A stretch of DNA of 41,595 nt from CAKRJP01 sp963658085 (lineage in GTDB: Bacteria > Bacillota > Clostridia > Lachnospirales > Lachnospiraceae). Location: NCBI GenBank assembly GCA_963658085.1, contig CAVKOU010000019.1:1-41595 (forward strand). Reading direction: 5' to 3'. The translations under genes were made by a program, and so were the position numbers. Within the stretch, counting starts at the first letter, position 1; every line of letters starts with the position of its first letter. Positions 16,787 to 25,720 of the stretch are shown in pieces. The notes beneath the pieces are model-generated. The model ran no database searches. It saw nothing but the letters and a program-made list of their open reading frames with translations, and was not told where the DNA came from.

Positions 16787-17554
16787 ATGAGTAGTATCAG
16801 TTTGTACGAAGATAGGGGAAGCTATTTAAATAAAATGCATCCTTATACCAAATTATTGTATATACTTGCGGCAATCTGCATACCATTGATCGGGGGAAAG
16901 CTATGGCTTTTCCCTGTCCTTATTTTGTGCAGTCTGCTGATTTTAGCCTCTGGTGGGATCATAAAAAAAGCGCTGCCATTAATTGGCTTCTCGTTTACCT
17001 TGATTATAGTAATTTTTTTGATCCAGACCTTTTTATATCATGGAAATGAACATGTTTTGATAAAAATAGGAGGAATCAATATTTACCGGGAGGGATTTTT
17101 CCATGCTACAAGAATCGGCTTAAACATTTTAAATATGTTGTTGGCCTTTGCGGTTTTTGTTCTTACTACTTCTATCCCGGAGTTTGTGGATGAATTGGAA
17201 AAAAATGGCTTTTCTCCTAAATTTGGCTATATTGTAGTATCTGTTTTTCAGATTCTTCCTCAGATGATGTCTTCGAAGGATACCATCACCGATGCCCAGA
17301 GAAGCCGCGGCATGGAGACAGAGGGAAAGTTTCTTACCCGAGTAAAGGCATTTATTCCCTTAATCTCGCCGGTAGTAACCGGTTCTCTTATTAATACCAG
17401 GGAGAGAGCTATTGCTTTGGAAGTGCGAGGATTTGGAAGGAAAAACAAAAAGACTTTTTTGGATGATCGAAAAAAACATAAGGGAGATCGTGCCATTGGA
17501 TTTTTTTTAGTACTTATGATCTTACTTGCCATTGTAGTTAGGGTGGCGTTGTAA
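16787..17554 (+). CDS. ECF transporter transmembrane (T) component
   Basis: A 255-residue integral membrane protein of the EcfT/CbiQ family. It opens with MHPYTKLLYILAAICIPL (~residues 14-31), has about five membrane helices, and carries the cytoplasmic coupling-helix motif with the conserved Ala-Arg-Gly type signature (AQRSRGMETEG near residue 170, and ALEVRGFG near 213) that docks on the ATPases. It starts 18 bases after the S component with a GGATGG-like ribosome site. The preserved coupling motifs indicate a working transporter. Confidence 0.88.
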   Translation: MSSISLYEDRGSYLNKMHPYTKLLYILAAICIPLIGGKLWLFPVLILCSLLILASGGIIKKALPLIGFSFTLIIVIFLIQTFLYHGNEHVLIKIGGINIYREGFFHATRIGLNILNMLLAFAVFVLTTSIPEFVDELEKNGFSPKFGYIVVSVFQILPQMMSSKDTITDAQRSRGMETEGKFLTRVKAFIPLISPVVTGSLINTRERAIALEVRGFGRKNKKTFLDDRKKHKGDRAIGFFLVLMILLAIVVRVAL

Positions 17555-17614
17555 CAAGAGATGAATCGAGAAGGAAGATTCCTGATCGATATGGAATCAT
17601 GGAGAGATAAATAC

Positions 17615-19300
17615 ATGGATATCATTAAGATCGAACATTTGAAATATAAATATCCAAATACGGAAGTTCTGGCACTGGATGATATTTCTCTCACCATAAG
17701 GAAGGGAGAGTTTATTGGTATCGTGGGAGCCAACGGTGCGGGGAAAAGTACTTTAACTCAGGCTATTATAGGACTGGTGCCTAGGTTTTATAATGGGGCT
17801 TATGGAGGAAAAGTTTTTGTAAACGATACCTTAGTGGAAGAGTGTCCTGTGGAGGAAATGTGTGAGCAGGTAGGACTCATCTTCCAAAATCCTTTTAATC
17901 AGTTATCGGGAGCCAAGGATACGGTATACGGAGAGGTGGCCTACGGCCTTCAAAATTTGGGAGTACCAAGAGAGGAGATGAAGCTTCGTATCGAGAAAGT
18001 ATTAAAGGAACTGGATATCTGGCAGTACAGAGACCGAAATCCCTTTGATCTTTCCGGTGGACAGATGCAGCGTGTGGCCATTGCAAGCATTCTGGTCATG
18101 CAGCCTCAGGTTATTATTTTAGATGAACCGACTTCTCAGTTGGATCCTCAGGGAACGGAAGAGGTTTTCCGGGTGGTGGAAAGCCTCAGACAGAGTGGAG
18201 TCACTGTTATTATAGTGGAGCAAAAGCTTGAAAAAATGGCAAAATACTGCCATCGGATTCTTTTGATGCATCAGGGAAAAGTGGTGGATTTTGATACGCC
18301 GGAAAAGATTTTTTCCAGAAGTGATCTGGAGGATTTTGGTGTACAGATCCCGGCATTTACCAGGATTTCCAAAGAGTTCAGATTAACGAATCAAGACGGA
18401 ACTTACCCTGCTACATTAGAAGATACCCTTCGACTTTTTCGGGAAAAGAACAGCGATTTTTTGAAGGAGAAATTGGAGGAGTCTTTTGAAAAAATAGACA
18501 AGGTAGAAGTTGGAAAAACAGGATTGGAGCTCAAAGAAATTTTCAAGGTGAACAATCTAAAGTTTTCATATAAAGAAGATACTCCTATTTTTGAGGATTT
18601 GAATCTGACTTTAGACAGTCGTACCACTGCTATTATCGGACAAAATGGCGCGGGAAAAACTACTTTGGTGCGACTCTTAAAAGGACTTTTAAAACCTTTG
18701 GGTGGAGAAATTTATTTTAGAGAGGAAGATATTTCCGGGAAAACCGTAGCCATGCTTGCGGACAAGGTGGGATATGTATTCCAGAATCCAGACGATCAGA
18801 TTTTCAAACACAAGGTACTGGAGGAAGTCATGTACGGTCCTTTGAATATCGGAATGTCTCAGGAGAAAGCAAAAGAGAAGGCATTGCAAGCCATGGAGCT
18901 TATGGGACTTTCCGGAAAAGAGGAGGAAAATCCTTATGATCTGGACCTTCATCAGCGTAAAATGACGGCCATTGCATCGGTGGTGGCTATGGATACCGAC
19001 GTACTGATTTTAGATGAGCCTACCATTGCGCAGGATTATGAGGGACGGTGTCGTATCGGAAATATGATTAAAGAGTTAGCGAAGAAGGGCAAGCTTGTAA
19101 TTGCTATTCTCCATGATATGGACTTTGTGGATGAGAATTTTGAACGTGTTATTGTTATGGCTCATGGGAAAATTTTGGCAGATGGATCGGCCGCGGAAGT
19201 TTTCTCAAAAGAGCAGGTATTAGAGGAAGCGAGATTGCAAAAACCTTACTATAGAGAGTTGATATGGAAAGTAAAAAGGAGCATATATGTCGGGGAATGA
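17615..19300 (+). CDS. ECF transporter fused double ATPase (A-A' component)
   Basis: Two complete ABC ATPase domains in one chain (~561 residues). Domain 1: Walker A GANGAGKSTL, signature LSGGQMQRVA, Walker B VIILDEPTSQLDP. Domain 2: GQNGAGKTTL, a degraded signature (YDLDLHQRKMTAIAS instead of LSGGQ) and VLILDEPTIAQD. The weak second signature implies one of the two ATP sites is specialised or weak. ATG 17615 is chosen because GGAGAG lies 8 bases upstream and the domain begins directly after; an in-frame ATG at 17561 would add 18 residues. It energises the S and T proteins encoded just upstream. Confidence 0.88.
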   Translation: MDIIKIEHLKYKYPNTEVLALDDISLTIRKGEFIGIVGANGAGKSTLTQAIIGLVPRFYNGAYGGKVFVNDTLVEECPVEEMCEQVGLIFQNPFNQLSGAKDTVYGEVAYGLQNLGVPREEMKLRIEKVLKELDIWQYRDRNPFDLSGGQMQRVAIASILVMQPQVIILDEPTSQLDPQGTEEVFRVVESLRQSGVTVIIVEQKLEKMAKYCHRILLMHQGKVVDFDTPEKIFSRSDLEDFGVQIPAFTRISKEFRLTNQDGTYPATLEDTLRLFREKNSDFLKEKLEESFEKIDKVEVGKTGLELKEIFKVNNLKFSYKEDTPIFEDLNLTLDSRTTAIIGQNGAGKTTLVRLLKGLLKPLGGEIYFREEDISGKTVAMLADKVGYVFQNPDDQIFKHKVLEEVMYGPLNIGMSQEKAKEKALQAMELMGLSGKEEENPYDLDLHQRKMTAIASVVAMDTDVLILDEPTIAQDYEGRCRIGNMIKELAKKGKLVIAILHDMDFVDENFERVIVMAHGKILADGSAAEVFSKEQVLEEARLQKPYYRELIWKVKRSIYVGE

Positions 19301-19838
19301 ACGTAGAGAACGAATGGAAGAAATCCTTAGACAGAGTAAAAAACCTGTATCCGGCAAGGAACTAGCCCAGATTCTGGGAGTCAGCAGGCAGGTGGTGGTT
19401 CAGGATATTGCTTTGTTAAGAGCTAAGAATCTGGAAATTACCGCTACCAATACAGGTTATGTTTTGGTAAAATCTAAGGAAGAACCTGGTAAAAATGTTC
19501 GGGTGTTTAAGGTGGCGCATTCCAGCGAGGAGACCAGGGAGGAACTGGAGATTATTGTAAAGTATGGAGGAGTAGTTGAGGATGTCTTCATCAACCATAG
19601 AGTTTATGGCGTTCTTCGAGGGGATCTTCATATTTCTAATCCTGAGGATATAGAGAGATTCATGGAGGAACTAAAAAGTGGCAAGTCCGCTCTTCTTATG
19701 AATGTTACATCGGGATATCACTATCATACAGTGTCTGCGCCTACGGAAACCTTGCTAGATCTTATTCAGGAAAAACTTGAAGAGAAAGGATTTTTAGCAA
19801 AACTTCAAGACTACGAGCCCGTAGATTTTTGGAAATAA
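19287..19838 (+). CDS. NiaR/NadR-type transcriptional repressor (HTH plus 3H domain)
   Basis: A 183-residue regulator with an N-terminal winged helix (residues ~6-60, GKELAQILGVSRQVVVQDIALLR) and a C-terminal 3H domain. The three metal-binding histidine regions are present: H78 in VAHSSEE, H104 in FINHRVYG and H145/H147 in GYHYHT. In Firmicutes this architecture defines NiaR, a niacin-responsive repressor of NAD synthesis and niacin uptake genes. The start overlaps the ATPase gene by 14 bases and has AAAGGAG upstream. Its place inside a transporter/hydrolase/kinase operon suggests local autoregulation by the imported compound. Confidence 0.88.
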   Translation: MSGNERRERMEEILRQSKKPVSGKELAQILGVSRQVVVQDIALLRAKNLEITATNTGYVLVKSKEEPGKNVRVFKVAHSSEETREELEIIVKYGGVVEDVFINHRVYGVLRGDLHISNPEDIERFMEELKSGKSALLMNVTSGYHYHTVSAPTETLLDLIQEKLEEKGFLAKLQDYEPVDFWK

Positions 19839-19885
19839 TCCTAAAGAATGAGAGTCTTAGAAAAACTAAGACAGAGGAATTAGGT

Positions 19886-20830
19886 ATGTTAGAAAAAAAT
19901 AAAGTCAGAATCTTGGGAACAGGAGTTGCTACTTTGGATATTTATCCGAAGCAAAAGCGCATGTATCCGGGAGGAAATGAATATAATATTGCCTGTAATG
20001 CGGCTTTTGTTGGTGCAGAGGCTGGATTTATGGGAGTATTTGCCAATGATCAGGCAGGAGAAATCTTAGAGGGAACCCTGAAAAATATAGGGGTGGATGC
20101 ATCTTTTTCTCATCACGAGGAAGGTTCCAGTGGATATAGCCTGGTAGAGTTAAAAGAAGACGGTGACAGGGTATTTTTAATGTGGAACAAAGAGGGGGTC
20201 ACCGATCTTTATCCTATTACATTTACAGAAGAAGAAATTGCCTATGTAAAGAAATATGATGTAATCTGTATGGGTCGCCTGTGCTGTGTGGATCTTTCTC
20301 ATATCAAGAGGATGGCAAAGGATCACGAAATCCCCATCTGCTATGATTTTCACGCAGCGTTTACAGAGGAAGTGATAAGGGAAGTCGCTCCCTACATTAC
20401 TTATGGATTTTTTTCTTGCTGGCATCTAAAAGAAGAAGAGATCAAAAAATATCTGAAGCTGACGGTAGACCTTGGGTGCAAGATCGCTGTGGGAACCAGA
20501 GGGAACGAAGCGGTGATTGCCTATGACGGAACGCGTTTTTATAAGCAGGAAACCATGGATATAGAAGCCACCGATACCCTGGGAGCGGGAGATTCCTATA
20601 TCGCAGCCTTTTTGACTGGATATCTGACCTATGAAAAACAAAGAGATTTAGAAAGACAGAGTATCCCGGAAGATGAGGAGGAAATCTTAAGACAGCAGGC
20701 TCTGCAAGAGGCCTTGGCAGGGGCAGCAGAACATGCCGCCAAGGTGATTCAAATGGATGGAAGCATAGGAGTTGGATTTGATTTTGATCCACCTACCCTA
20801 AAGGGTCTGGTAAATGGCATCGAAGAATAA
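19886..20830 (+). CDS. PfkB/ribokinase-family sugar or nucleoside kinase
   Basis: A ~314-residue kinase. The N-terminal PfkB signature is seen as YPGGNEYNIACNAAFVGAEA (~residues 27-46) and the C-terminal ATP/anion-hole motif with the catalytic aspartate as DTLGAGDSYIAAF (~233-245). ATG 19886 is preferred: it is followed at once by the conserved core (RILGTG) and preceded by GAGGAA; an in-frame ATG at 19829 would overlap the repressor gene. Sequence flavour resembles fructoselysine kinase and nucleoside kinases. In this operon it could phosphorylate an imported riboside; the substrate is not provable here. Confidence 0.85.
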   Translation: MLEKNKVRILGTGVATLDIYPKQKRMYPGGNEYNIACNAAFVGAEAGFMGVFANDQAGEILEGTLKNIGVDASFSHHEEGSSGYSLVELKEDGDRVFLMWNKEGVTDLYPITFTEEEIAYVKKYDVICMGRLCCVDLSHIKRMAKDHEIPICYDFHAAFTEEVIREVAPYITYGFFSCWHLKEEEIKKYLKLTVDLGCKIAVGTRGNEAVIAYDGTRFYKQETMDIEATDTLGAGDSYIAAFLTGYLTYEKQRDLERQSIPEDEEEILRQQALQEALAGAAEHAAKVIQMDGSIGVGFDFDPPTLKGLVNGIEE

Positions 20831-20885
20831 TGGCAGGAATGATGGAAGAATGCTCCCGGGAGGGAAATTGGAGGAAAAGTAGTGC

Positions 20886-20915
20886 TTGACACCGCATATT
20901 TTCCTGGAGTAGAAT
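20886..20915 (+). promoter_or_regulatory. thrS promoter
   Basis: Consensus TTGACA (20886-20891) and TAGAAT (20910-20915) with an 18-base spacer, placed just ahead of the T-box leader. Confidence 0.7.
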
Positions 20916-20924
20916 ATCCACAGT

Positions 20925-21200
20925 ATAAGAGAAAGCGTTGAGGAGAAGAGTAGATTTGACCGGCGACCAAAGAGAGAAGCTCGTTTGCTGAGAGAGCTTT
21001 GTTGACCGACATTTTCGAAGACCACCTCCGAGCGGCCCTAATCAGGCACGGTGATTCCGTTATCATCATAAAATAAGAGGTTTTCATGGAAAGCAAGCAG
21101 GGTGGAACCGCGGGAGATATCCCGTCCCTGAAGGAGTGTTTTTATGGGAGCTTCATAAAGGCGAACATAACAGGCATTCCATAAGCGGATGCCTTTTTTA
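20925..21200 (+). promoter_or_regulatory. T-box leader controlling thrS
   Basis: The leader has the features of a tRNA-sensing T-box: AGAGTAGA and GAGAGAGC elements of stem I, a probable threonine specifier ACC in GAAGACCACC (ACC at 21021 or 21024), and the invariant T-box AGGGTGGAACCGCGG at 21099-21113 that pairs with the acceptor end of uncharged tRNA-Thr. Low charging of tRNA-Thr would favour the antiterminator and raise thrS expression. Which of the two adjacent ACC triplets is the specifier is not settled. Confidence 0.88.
21172..21199 (+). terminator. Terminator hairpin at the end of the T-box leader
   Basis: AGGCAT-T-CC (21172-21180) pairs with GGATGCCT (21187-21194), followed by TTTTTT. 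It is 58 bases ahead of the thrS start and is the likely conditional stop of the leader. Confidence 0.65.
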
Positions 21201-21257
21201 TTTATTAAAAGGTTGATGTTTGCGAAACTTAGGAAAGAGAAAAAGGAGATACGGATT

Positions 21258-23162
21258 ATGAAAATCACATTAAAAGACGGATCGACAAAAGAATATGCAG
21301 AATCAATGTCAGTCATCGACATTGCAAAAGATATCAGTGAAGGACTTGCAAGAGTAGCTACAGCAGGAGAGGTAGACGGAGAAGTTGTTGACCTTCGTAC
21401 CGTAGTGGACAAGGACTGTGAGTTAAGCATCCTTACATTTAGTGATGAGAAAGGCCAGGGAGCATTTAGACATACAGCATCTCATATCATGGCGCAAGCT
21501 ATCAAGAGATTATACCCAGAGACAAAGCTTGCTATTGGACCTTCTATTGCAGACGGATTTTATTATGATGTAGATAGAGAGACTCCATTTGTTGCAGACG
21601 ATCTTGAAAAGATTGAAGCAGAGATGAAGAAAATCGTAAAAGAGAATTTGGAGATCAAGCAGTTTACTATGCCTAGAGATGAGGCGATTGCTTACTTTAA
21701 GGAAAAAGAAGAGCCATACAAGGTAGAACTTATTGAGGATCTTCCGGAAGGAGAGATCATTAGCTTCTATTCTCAGGGAGAGTTTACAGATCTTTGTGCA
21801 GGTCCTCATCTTATGACCACCAAACCGGTAAAAGCCTTCAAACTTACCAGTCTTGCCGGTGCTTACTGGAGAGGCAGCGAGAAGAATAAGATGCTTCAGA
21901 GAATCTACGGAACTGCATTCCCAAAGAAGGCAGAGTTAGATGATTACCTTACAATGATCGAGGAAGCTAAGAAACGTGATCACAGAAAGTTAGGAAAAGA
22001 ATTAGGACTCTTTATGATGCGTGAGGAGGGACCTGGATTCCCATTCTTCCTTCCAAACGGAATGGTTCTTAAGAATACTCTTTTGGATTACTGGAGAGAG
22101 ATTCATAGAAAAGCAGGTTATGTAGAGATTTCTTCTCCAATTATGTTAAGCCGACATCTTTGGGAGACTTCCGGACATTGGGATCACTACAAAGAAAATA
22201 TGTACACTACAGTTATCGACGAAACAGACTTTGCCATTAAGCCAATGAACTGCCCGGGTGGAATTCTGGTTTATGAGTCAGAGCCACGTTCTTATCGTGA
22301 TCTTCCGATTCGTATGGGAGAGCTTGGATTGGTTCACCGTCATGAAAAATCCGGACAGCTTCACGGCCTGATGCGTGTACGTTGCTTTACCCAGGATGAT
22401 GCACATATCTTTATGACACCGGAGCAGGTAAAGGATGAAATCAAAGGTGTTGTACAGCTTATCGATGAGGTTTATAGTCTCTTTGGATTCAAATATCATG
22501 TAGAGCTTTCTACTCGTCCGGAGGACAGTATGGGAAGCGATGAAGATTGGGATATGGCTACAGATGCACTTAGAAGTGCATTGGATGATATCGGACTTCC
22601 TTATGTGGTAAATGAAGGAGACGGTGCCTTCTACGGACCAAAGATCGACTTCCACTTGGAGGATTCTATTGGAAGAACCTGGCAGTGTGGAACCATTCAG
22701 CTTGACTTCCAGCTTCCGCTTCGATTCAACTTAGAGTATACAGGAGCAGATGGAGAGAAACACAGACCGATTATGATCCACCGTGTAGTATTTGGATCCA
22801 TCGAGAGATTTATCGGAATCCTGATTGAGCATTTCGCAGGAGCATTCCCAACCTGGTTGGCTCCGGTTCAGGTAAAGGTACTGCCACTTTCTGATAAATT
22901 TATGGGATATGGCGAGAAGGTACTGGAGGCTCTTAACGCAGCCGGTATCCGTGCAGAGATCGATACCCGTGCAGAGAAGATCGGATATAAGATCCGTGAA
23001 GCTCAGATGAAGAAGGTTCCTTACATGTTAGTTGTAGGTGGTAAGGAAGAGGAAGAAGGAAAGGTATCTGTACGAAGCAGAGTTGAGGGAGATGAAGGAC
23101 AGTGCACACTGGATGAATTCATCGCCAAGATCAAAGAAGAAATCGAGACAAAAGAAAAATAG
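21258..23162 (+). CDS. thrS: Threonine--tRNA ligase
   Basis: A 634-residue class II aminoacyl-tRNA synthetase that charges tRNA-Thr. Domains in order: TGS (residues 1-60, MKITLKDGSTKEYAESM), the editing domain with its zinc-type HXXXH (RHTASHIMAQ near 76), the catalytic core with GPGFPFFLPNGM, NCPGGILVY and RYVRCFTQDDAHIF-type motifs (seen as RVRCFTQDDAHIF), and the anticodon-binding domain (~535-634). ATG 21258 has AAAAGGAG before it and gives the family's normal N-terminus. Expression is controlled by the T-box upstream; folC follows after 19 bases, so the folate genes may share this transcript. Confidence 0.97.
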   Translation: MKITLKDGSTKEYAESMSVIDIAKDISEGLARVATAGEVDGEVVDLRTVVDKDCELSILTFSDEKGQGAFRHTASHIMAQAIKRLYPETKLAIGPSIADGFYYDVDRETPFVADDLEKIEAEMKKIVKENLEIKQFTMPRDEAIAYFKEKEEPYKVELIEDLPEGEIISFYSQGEFTDLCAGPHLMTTKPVKAFKLTSLAGAYWRGSEKNKMLQRIYGTAFPKKAELDDYLTMIEEAKKRDHRKLGKELGLFMMREEGPGFPFFLPNGMVLKNTLLDYWREIHRKAGYVEISSPIMLSRHLWETSGHWDHYKENMYTTVIDETDFAIKPMNCPGGILVYESEPRSYRDLPIRMGELGLVHRHEKSGQLHGLMRVRCFTQDDAHIFMTPEQVKDEIKGVVQLIDEVYSLFGFKYHVELSTRPEDSMGSDEDWDMATDALRSALDDIGLPYVVNEGDGAFYGPKIDFHLEDSIGRTWQCGTIQLDFQLPLRFNLEYTGADGEKHRPIMIHRVVFGSIERFIGILIEHFAGAFPTWLAPVQVKVLPLSDKFMGYGEKVLEALNAAGIRAEIDTRAEKIGYKIREAQMKKVPYMLVVGGKEEEEGKVSVRSRVEGDEGQCTLDEFIAKIKEEIETKEK

Positions 23163-23181
23163 AGTTTAGTAAAGAAAGATA

Positions 23182-24615
23182 GTGAATAAAGTGACCTATA
23201 AAGAAGCAAGGGTATATTTGGAGGAAATGTCCAAATACGGAAGTGTACTTGGCTTGGATGCGATTCGAGGTCTGTTGCGTGAACTGGGGAATCCTCAGGA
23301 GGATCTGAAGTTCATTCATATTGCAGGAACGAATGGAAAAGGATCTGTGCTTGCATACACTTCCACGATTTTAAGTAAAGCAGGATACAGGACTGGGCGA
23401 TACGTTTCACCGGCTGTCATGGGATATCTGGAGAAAATTCAGGTGGATGGCCGATGGATCTCGGAACAGGAATTTGCAGAGATCACTACAGAGGTTCAAA
23501 AAGCGATTGCCAACCTTAAGGTGTCGGGAGGATTACTCCCGACCCTCTTTGAGGTAGAAACGGCCATCGCTTTTTTGTATTTCAAGAAAATGAATTGTGA
23601 TCTTGTGGTATTAGAAACGGGCCTTGGGGGTGCTCTTGATGCTACCAACATTATAGAGAATACCTTGTGTGCCGTATTTACCAATATCAGTGTAGATCAT
23701 CTAGGCGTGATTGGAGATACACTGGAAGAAATTGCAAAAACAAAAGCAGGAATCATGAAGATAGGATGCCAGGTGGTGTCTGCCAGTCAAAGAGAAGAGG
23801 TGGCTAAAGTTCTCAGACAGCAGTTTTATGAAATTTGTGGGGGCGAAGAAGGTGGATTCGGAGACGAAACTGCAGAGAAACATGGAGTTCAGAATGGATA
23901 TCATACAACCTATCAGAAGAACTACCGGGAGGCGGATATGAGACAACTCCAGGTTCTTTCAGAAGATCATAGATCCATGATGCTTCACTATAAAGATTTT
24001 AAAAATTTAACCAGTCATCTTACCGGCTTTCATCAGAAAAAGAATCTGGCTACAGCCCTGGAAGTGATCATGACTCTTAGGGATATGGGGTATGAAATTT
24101 CCGATGAGGCAGTTTCTAACGGGGTATTGGAAACAAAATGGTCCGGAAGATATACCTGTCTGATGGAAGATCCTATTTTTATGATAGACGGAGCCCACAA
24201 CGAAGATGCAGCCTATCGGCTGGCAGAATCTTTGCAGCATGATTTTCCGGACAAAAAACGAATTTTAATTCTGGGGGTTTTTAAGGACAAGGACTATGAA
24301 AAGATCACATCCATCTTGTGTCCATTGGCTAGTCAGGTATATACGGTGAATTTGCCAAATAAAGAACGGACGCTATCAGCTGCAGATCTTGCCGGAGTCG
24401 TGGAGCAATCTTGCATGCAGGTGAAATCCGAAGCCACGATAAAAGAAGCAGTGGAAGATGCCATAAAAGAGGCAGAGAAAATTAGGTTGGCAGGAGAATC
24501 CTCGGTGATCATAGCTTGTGGCTCCCTGTCCTACTTAGGAATTGTCAAAGAGTTGGTAGAAAATATGGAAAAAACAAATGCACCAATAGATGCAAGGAGG
24601 ATACCAGATGTTTGA
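23182..24615 (+). CDS. folC: Folylpolyglutamate synthase / dihydrofolate synthase
   Basis: A 477-residue Mur-ligase-like enzyme that adds glutamate to dihydropteroate or folate. The ATP-binding loop AGTNGKGSV (~residue 49), the DATNIIENT segment (~153) with SVDHLG, and the C-terminal DGAHNEDA (~337) are all present. It starts with GTG. It is ~40 residues longer than usual because of a charged insertion (about 218-255, GGEEGGFGDETAEKHGVQNG onward) between the central and glutamate-ligase parts. It leads the folate gene cluster and overlaps folE by eight bases. Confidence 0.93.
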   Translation: MNKVTYKEARVYLEEMSKYGSVLGLDAIRGLLRELGNPQEDLKFIHIAGTNGKGSVLAYTSTILSKAGYRTGRYVSPAVMGYLEKIQVDGRWISEQEFAEITTEVQKAIANLKVSGGLLPTLFEVETAIAFLYFKKMNCDLVVLETGLGGALDATNIIENTLCAVFTNISVDHLGVIGDTLEEIAKTKAGIMKIGCQVVSASQREEVAKVLRQQFYEICGGEEGGFGDETAEKHGVQNGYHTTYQKNYREADMRQLQVLSEDHRSMMLHYKDFKNLTSHLTGFHQKKNLATALEVIMTLRDMGYEISDEAVSNGVLETKWSGRYTCLMEDPIFMIDGAHNEDAAYRLAESLQHDFPDKKRILILGVFKDKDYEKITSILCPLASQVYTVNLPNKERTLSAADLAGVVEQSCMQVKSEATIKEAVEDAIKEAEKIRLAGESSVIIACGSLSYLGIVKELVENMEKTNAPIDARRIPDV

Positions 24616-25165
24616 TCATGAGAAGATAGAGACCGCCGTTCGCCTGCTTTTAGAAGGCATCGGTGAAGATGTAAATAGAGAAGGTCTTATAGAGACTCCG
24701 GATAGAATTGCCAGGATGTATGAGGAAATCTGCGGAGGTATGAAGGAGGATGCCGGAGTGCATCTGTCCAAAACTTTTACAGTAAATAGCTCAGAGATGG
24801 TGCTGGAAAAAGACATTACTTTTTATTCCATGTGCGAGCACCATCTCATGCCTTTTTATGGAAAAGCCCACATTGCCTATATTCCGGATGGAAAGGTAGT
24901 GGGACTTAGCAAGCTTGCAAGAACTGTAGAAGTATTTGCAAGAAGATTGCAGCTTCAAGAACAGCTTACCGGTCAAATCGCTGATGCCCTGATGGAGCAT
25001 ATGGCACCTAAGGGAGCCATGGTGATGATCGAGGCAGAGCATATGTGTATGACTATGCGGGGGATCAAAAAGCCGGGAAGCCAGACGGTGACAGTGGCAA
25101 GAAGAGGTGTCTTTTCTGAGGACCCACTTTTGGAAGAGCGATTCTTTCGTATGTTAGGAAAGTAA
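24608..25165 (+). CDS. folE: GTP cyclohydrolase I
   Basis: A 185-residue homodecameric enzyme converting GTP to 7,8-dihydroneopterin triphosphate, first step of pterin synthesis. Zinc ligands are seen in MCEHHLMPFYGKAH (~residues 75-88) and the second cysteine in EHMCMTMRGIKKPGS (~145). ATG 24608 is selected because AGGAGG is six bases upstream; the in-frame ATG at 24590 lacks a site. It lies within the end of folC, indicating coupling. Confidence 0.95.
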   Translation: MFDHEKIETAVRLLLEGIGEDVNREGLIETPDRIARMYEEICGGMKEDAGVHLSKTFTVNSSEMVLEKDITFYSMCEHHLMPFYGKAHIAYIPDGKVVGLSKLARTVEVFARRLQLQEQLTGQIADALMEHMAPKGAMVMIEAEHMCMTMRGIKKPGSQTVTVARRGVFSEDPLLEERFFRMLGK

Positions 25166-25171
25166 ATTTTT

Positions 25172-25720
25172 ATGAATACAGACGATATAAAGAATACAGA
25201 AATTAGCGTTCTAGAAGAAATGCCAAGACTTCAGGCGGTGCTAGATCACCCATTGTACCGGCAGCATTATCAGAAGATTCAGGAACTAGAGCTGGACAGA
25301 GAATACTGTCATCACGATATGGAACATTTTCTGGATGTGGCGAGGATTGCCTACATTCGAAATCTGGAATTACAATTGGGATATCAGAAGGAGCTCATTT
25401 ATCTGGTGGCACTTCTTCACGATATTGGAAAAGATCAGCAATATCTGAATAAAATTCCCCACGAAGTAGCCAGCAAGGAAATTGCTGAGGTGATTTTGCG
25501 AGACATTTCCGGCGATTTTCGTTCCCAGGTTTTTCCTGAGGAAGAATTGGAGTGGATCCGTCAGGGAATCCTTGGACATCGAAGAATAAAAGAACATATG
25601 ACAGAGGCTCAGAGATTATTTTATTGGAGCGATAAGCGTTCCAGAAAATGCTTTGCCTGTAAAGCGAAAGATACCTGTAACTGGAAGCTGGAAGAAAAAA
25701 ATATGGAGATACGAATATGA
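25172..25720 (+). CDS. HD-domain phosphohydrolase in the folate operon
   Basis: A 182-residue protein with a metal-dependent HD fold: H52 in DMEHFLDVAR, the HD doublet H83-D84 in LLHDIGKD, and D154 in YWSDKRSR. A short C-terminal cysteine cluster (C160, C163, C169) may bind zinc or a small metal centre. It starts 6 bases after folE and its stop overlaps the folP start (ATGA), so it is a fixed member of the operon. HD proteins act on phosphate esters. Since the step from dihydroneopterin triphosphate to dihydroneopterin has no enzyme elsewhere in this cluster, this is a plausible candidate; that role is inference. Confidence 0.8.
   Translation: MNTDDIKNTEISVLEEMPRLQAVLDHPLYRQHYQKIQELELDREYCHHDMEHFLDVARIAYIRNLELQLGYQKELIYLVALLHDIGKDQQYLNKIPHEVASKEIAEVILRDISGDFRSQVFPEEELEWIRQGILGHRRIKEHMTEAQRLFYWSDKRSRKCFACKAKDTCNWKLEEKNMEIRI

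Noticed and set aside
20850..20859. CTCCCGGGAG palindrome as terminator of the ECF/PfkB operon
   Set aside because: It has no loop and no T run; it is more likely chance or a protein site, so no terminator is claimed there.
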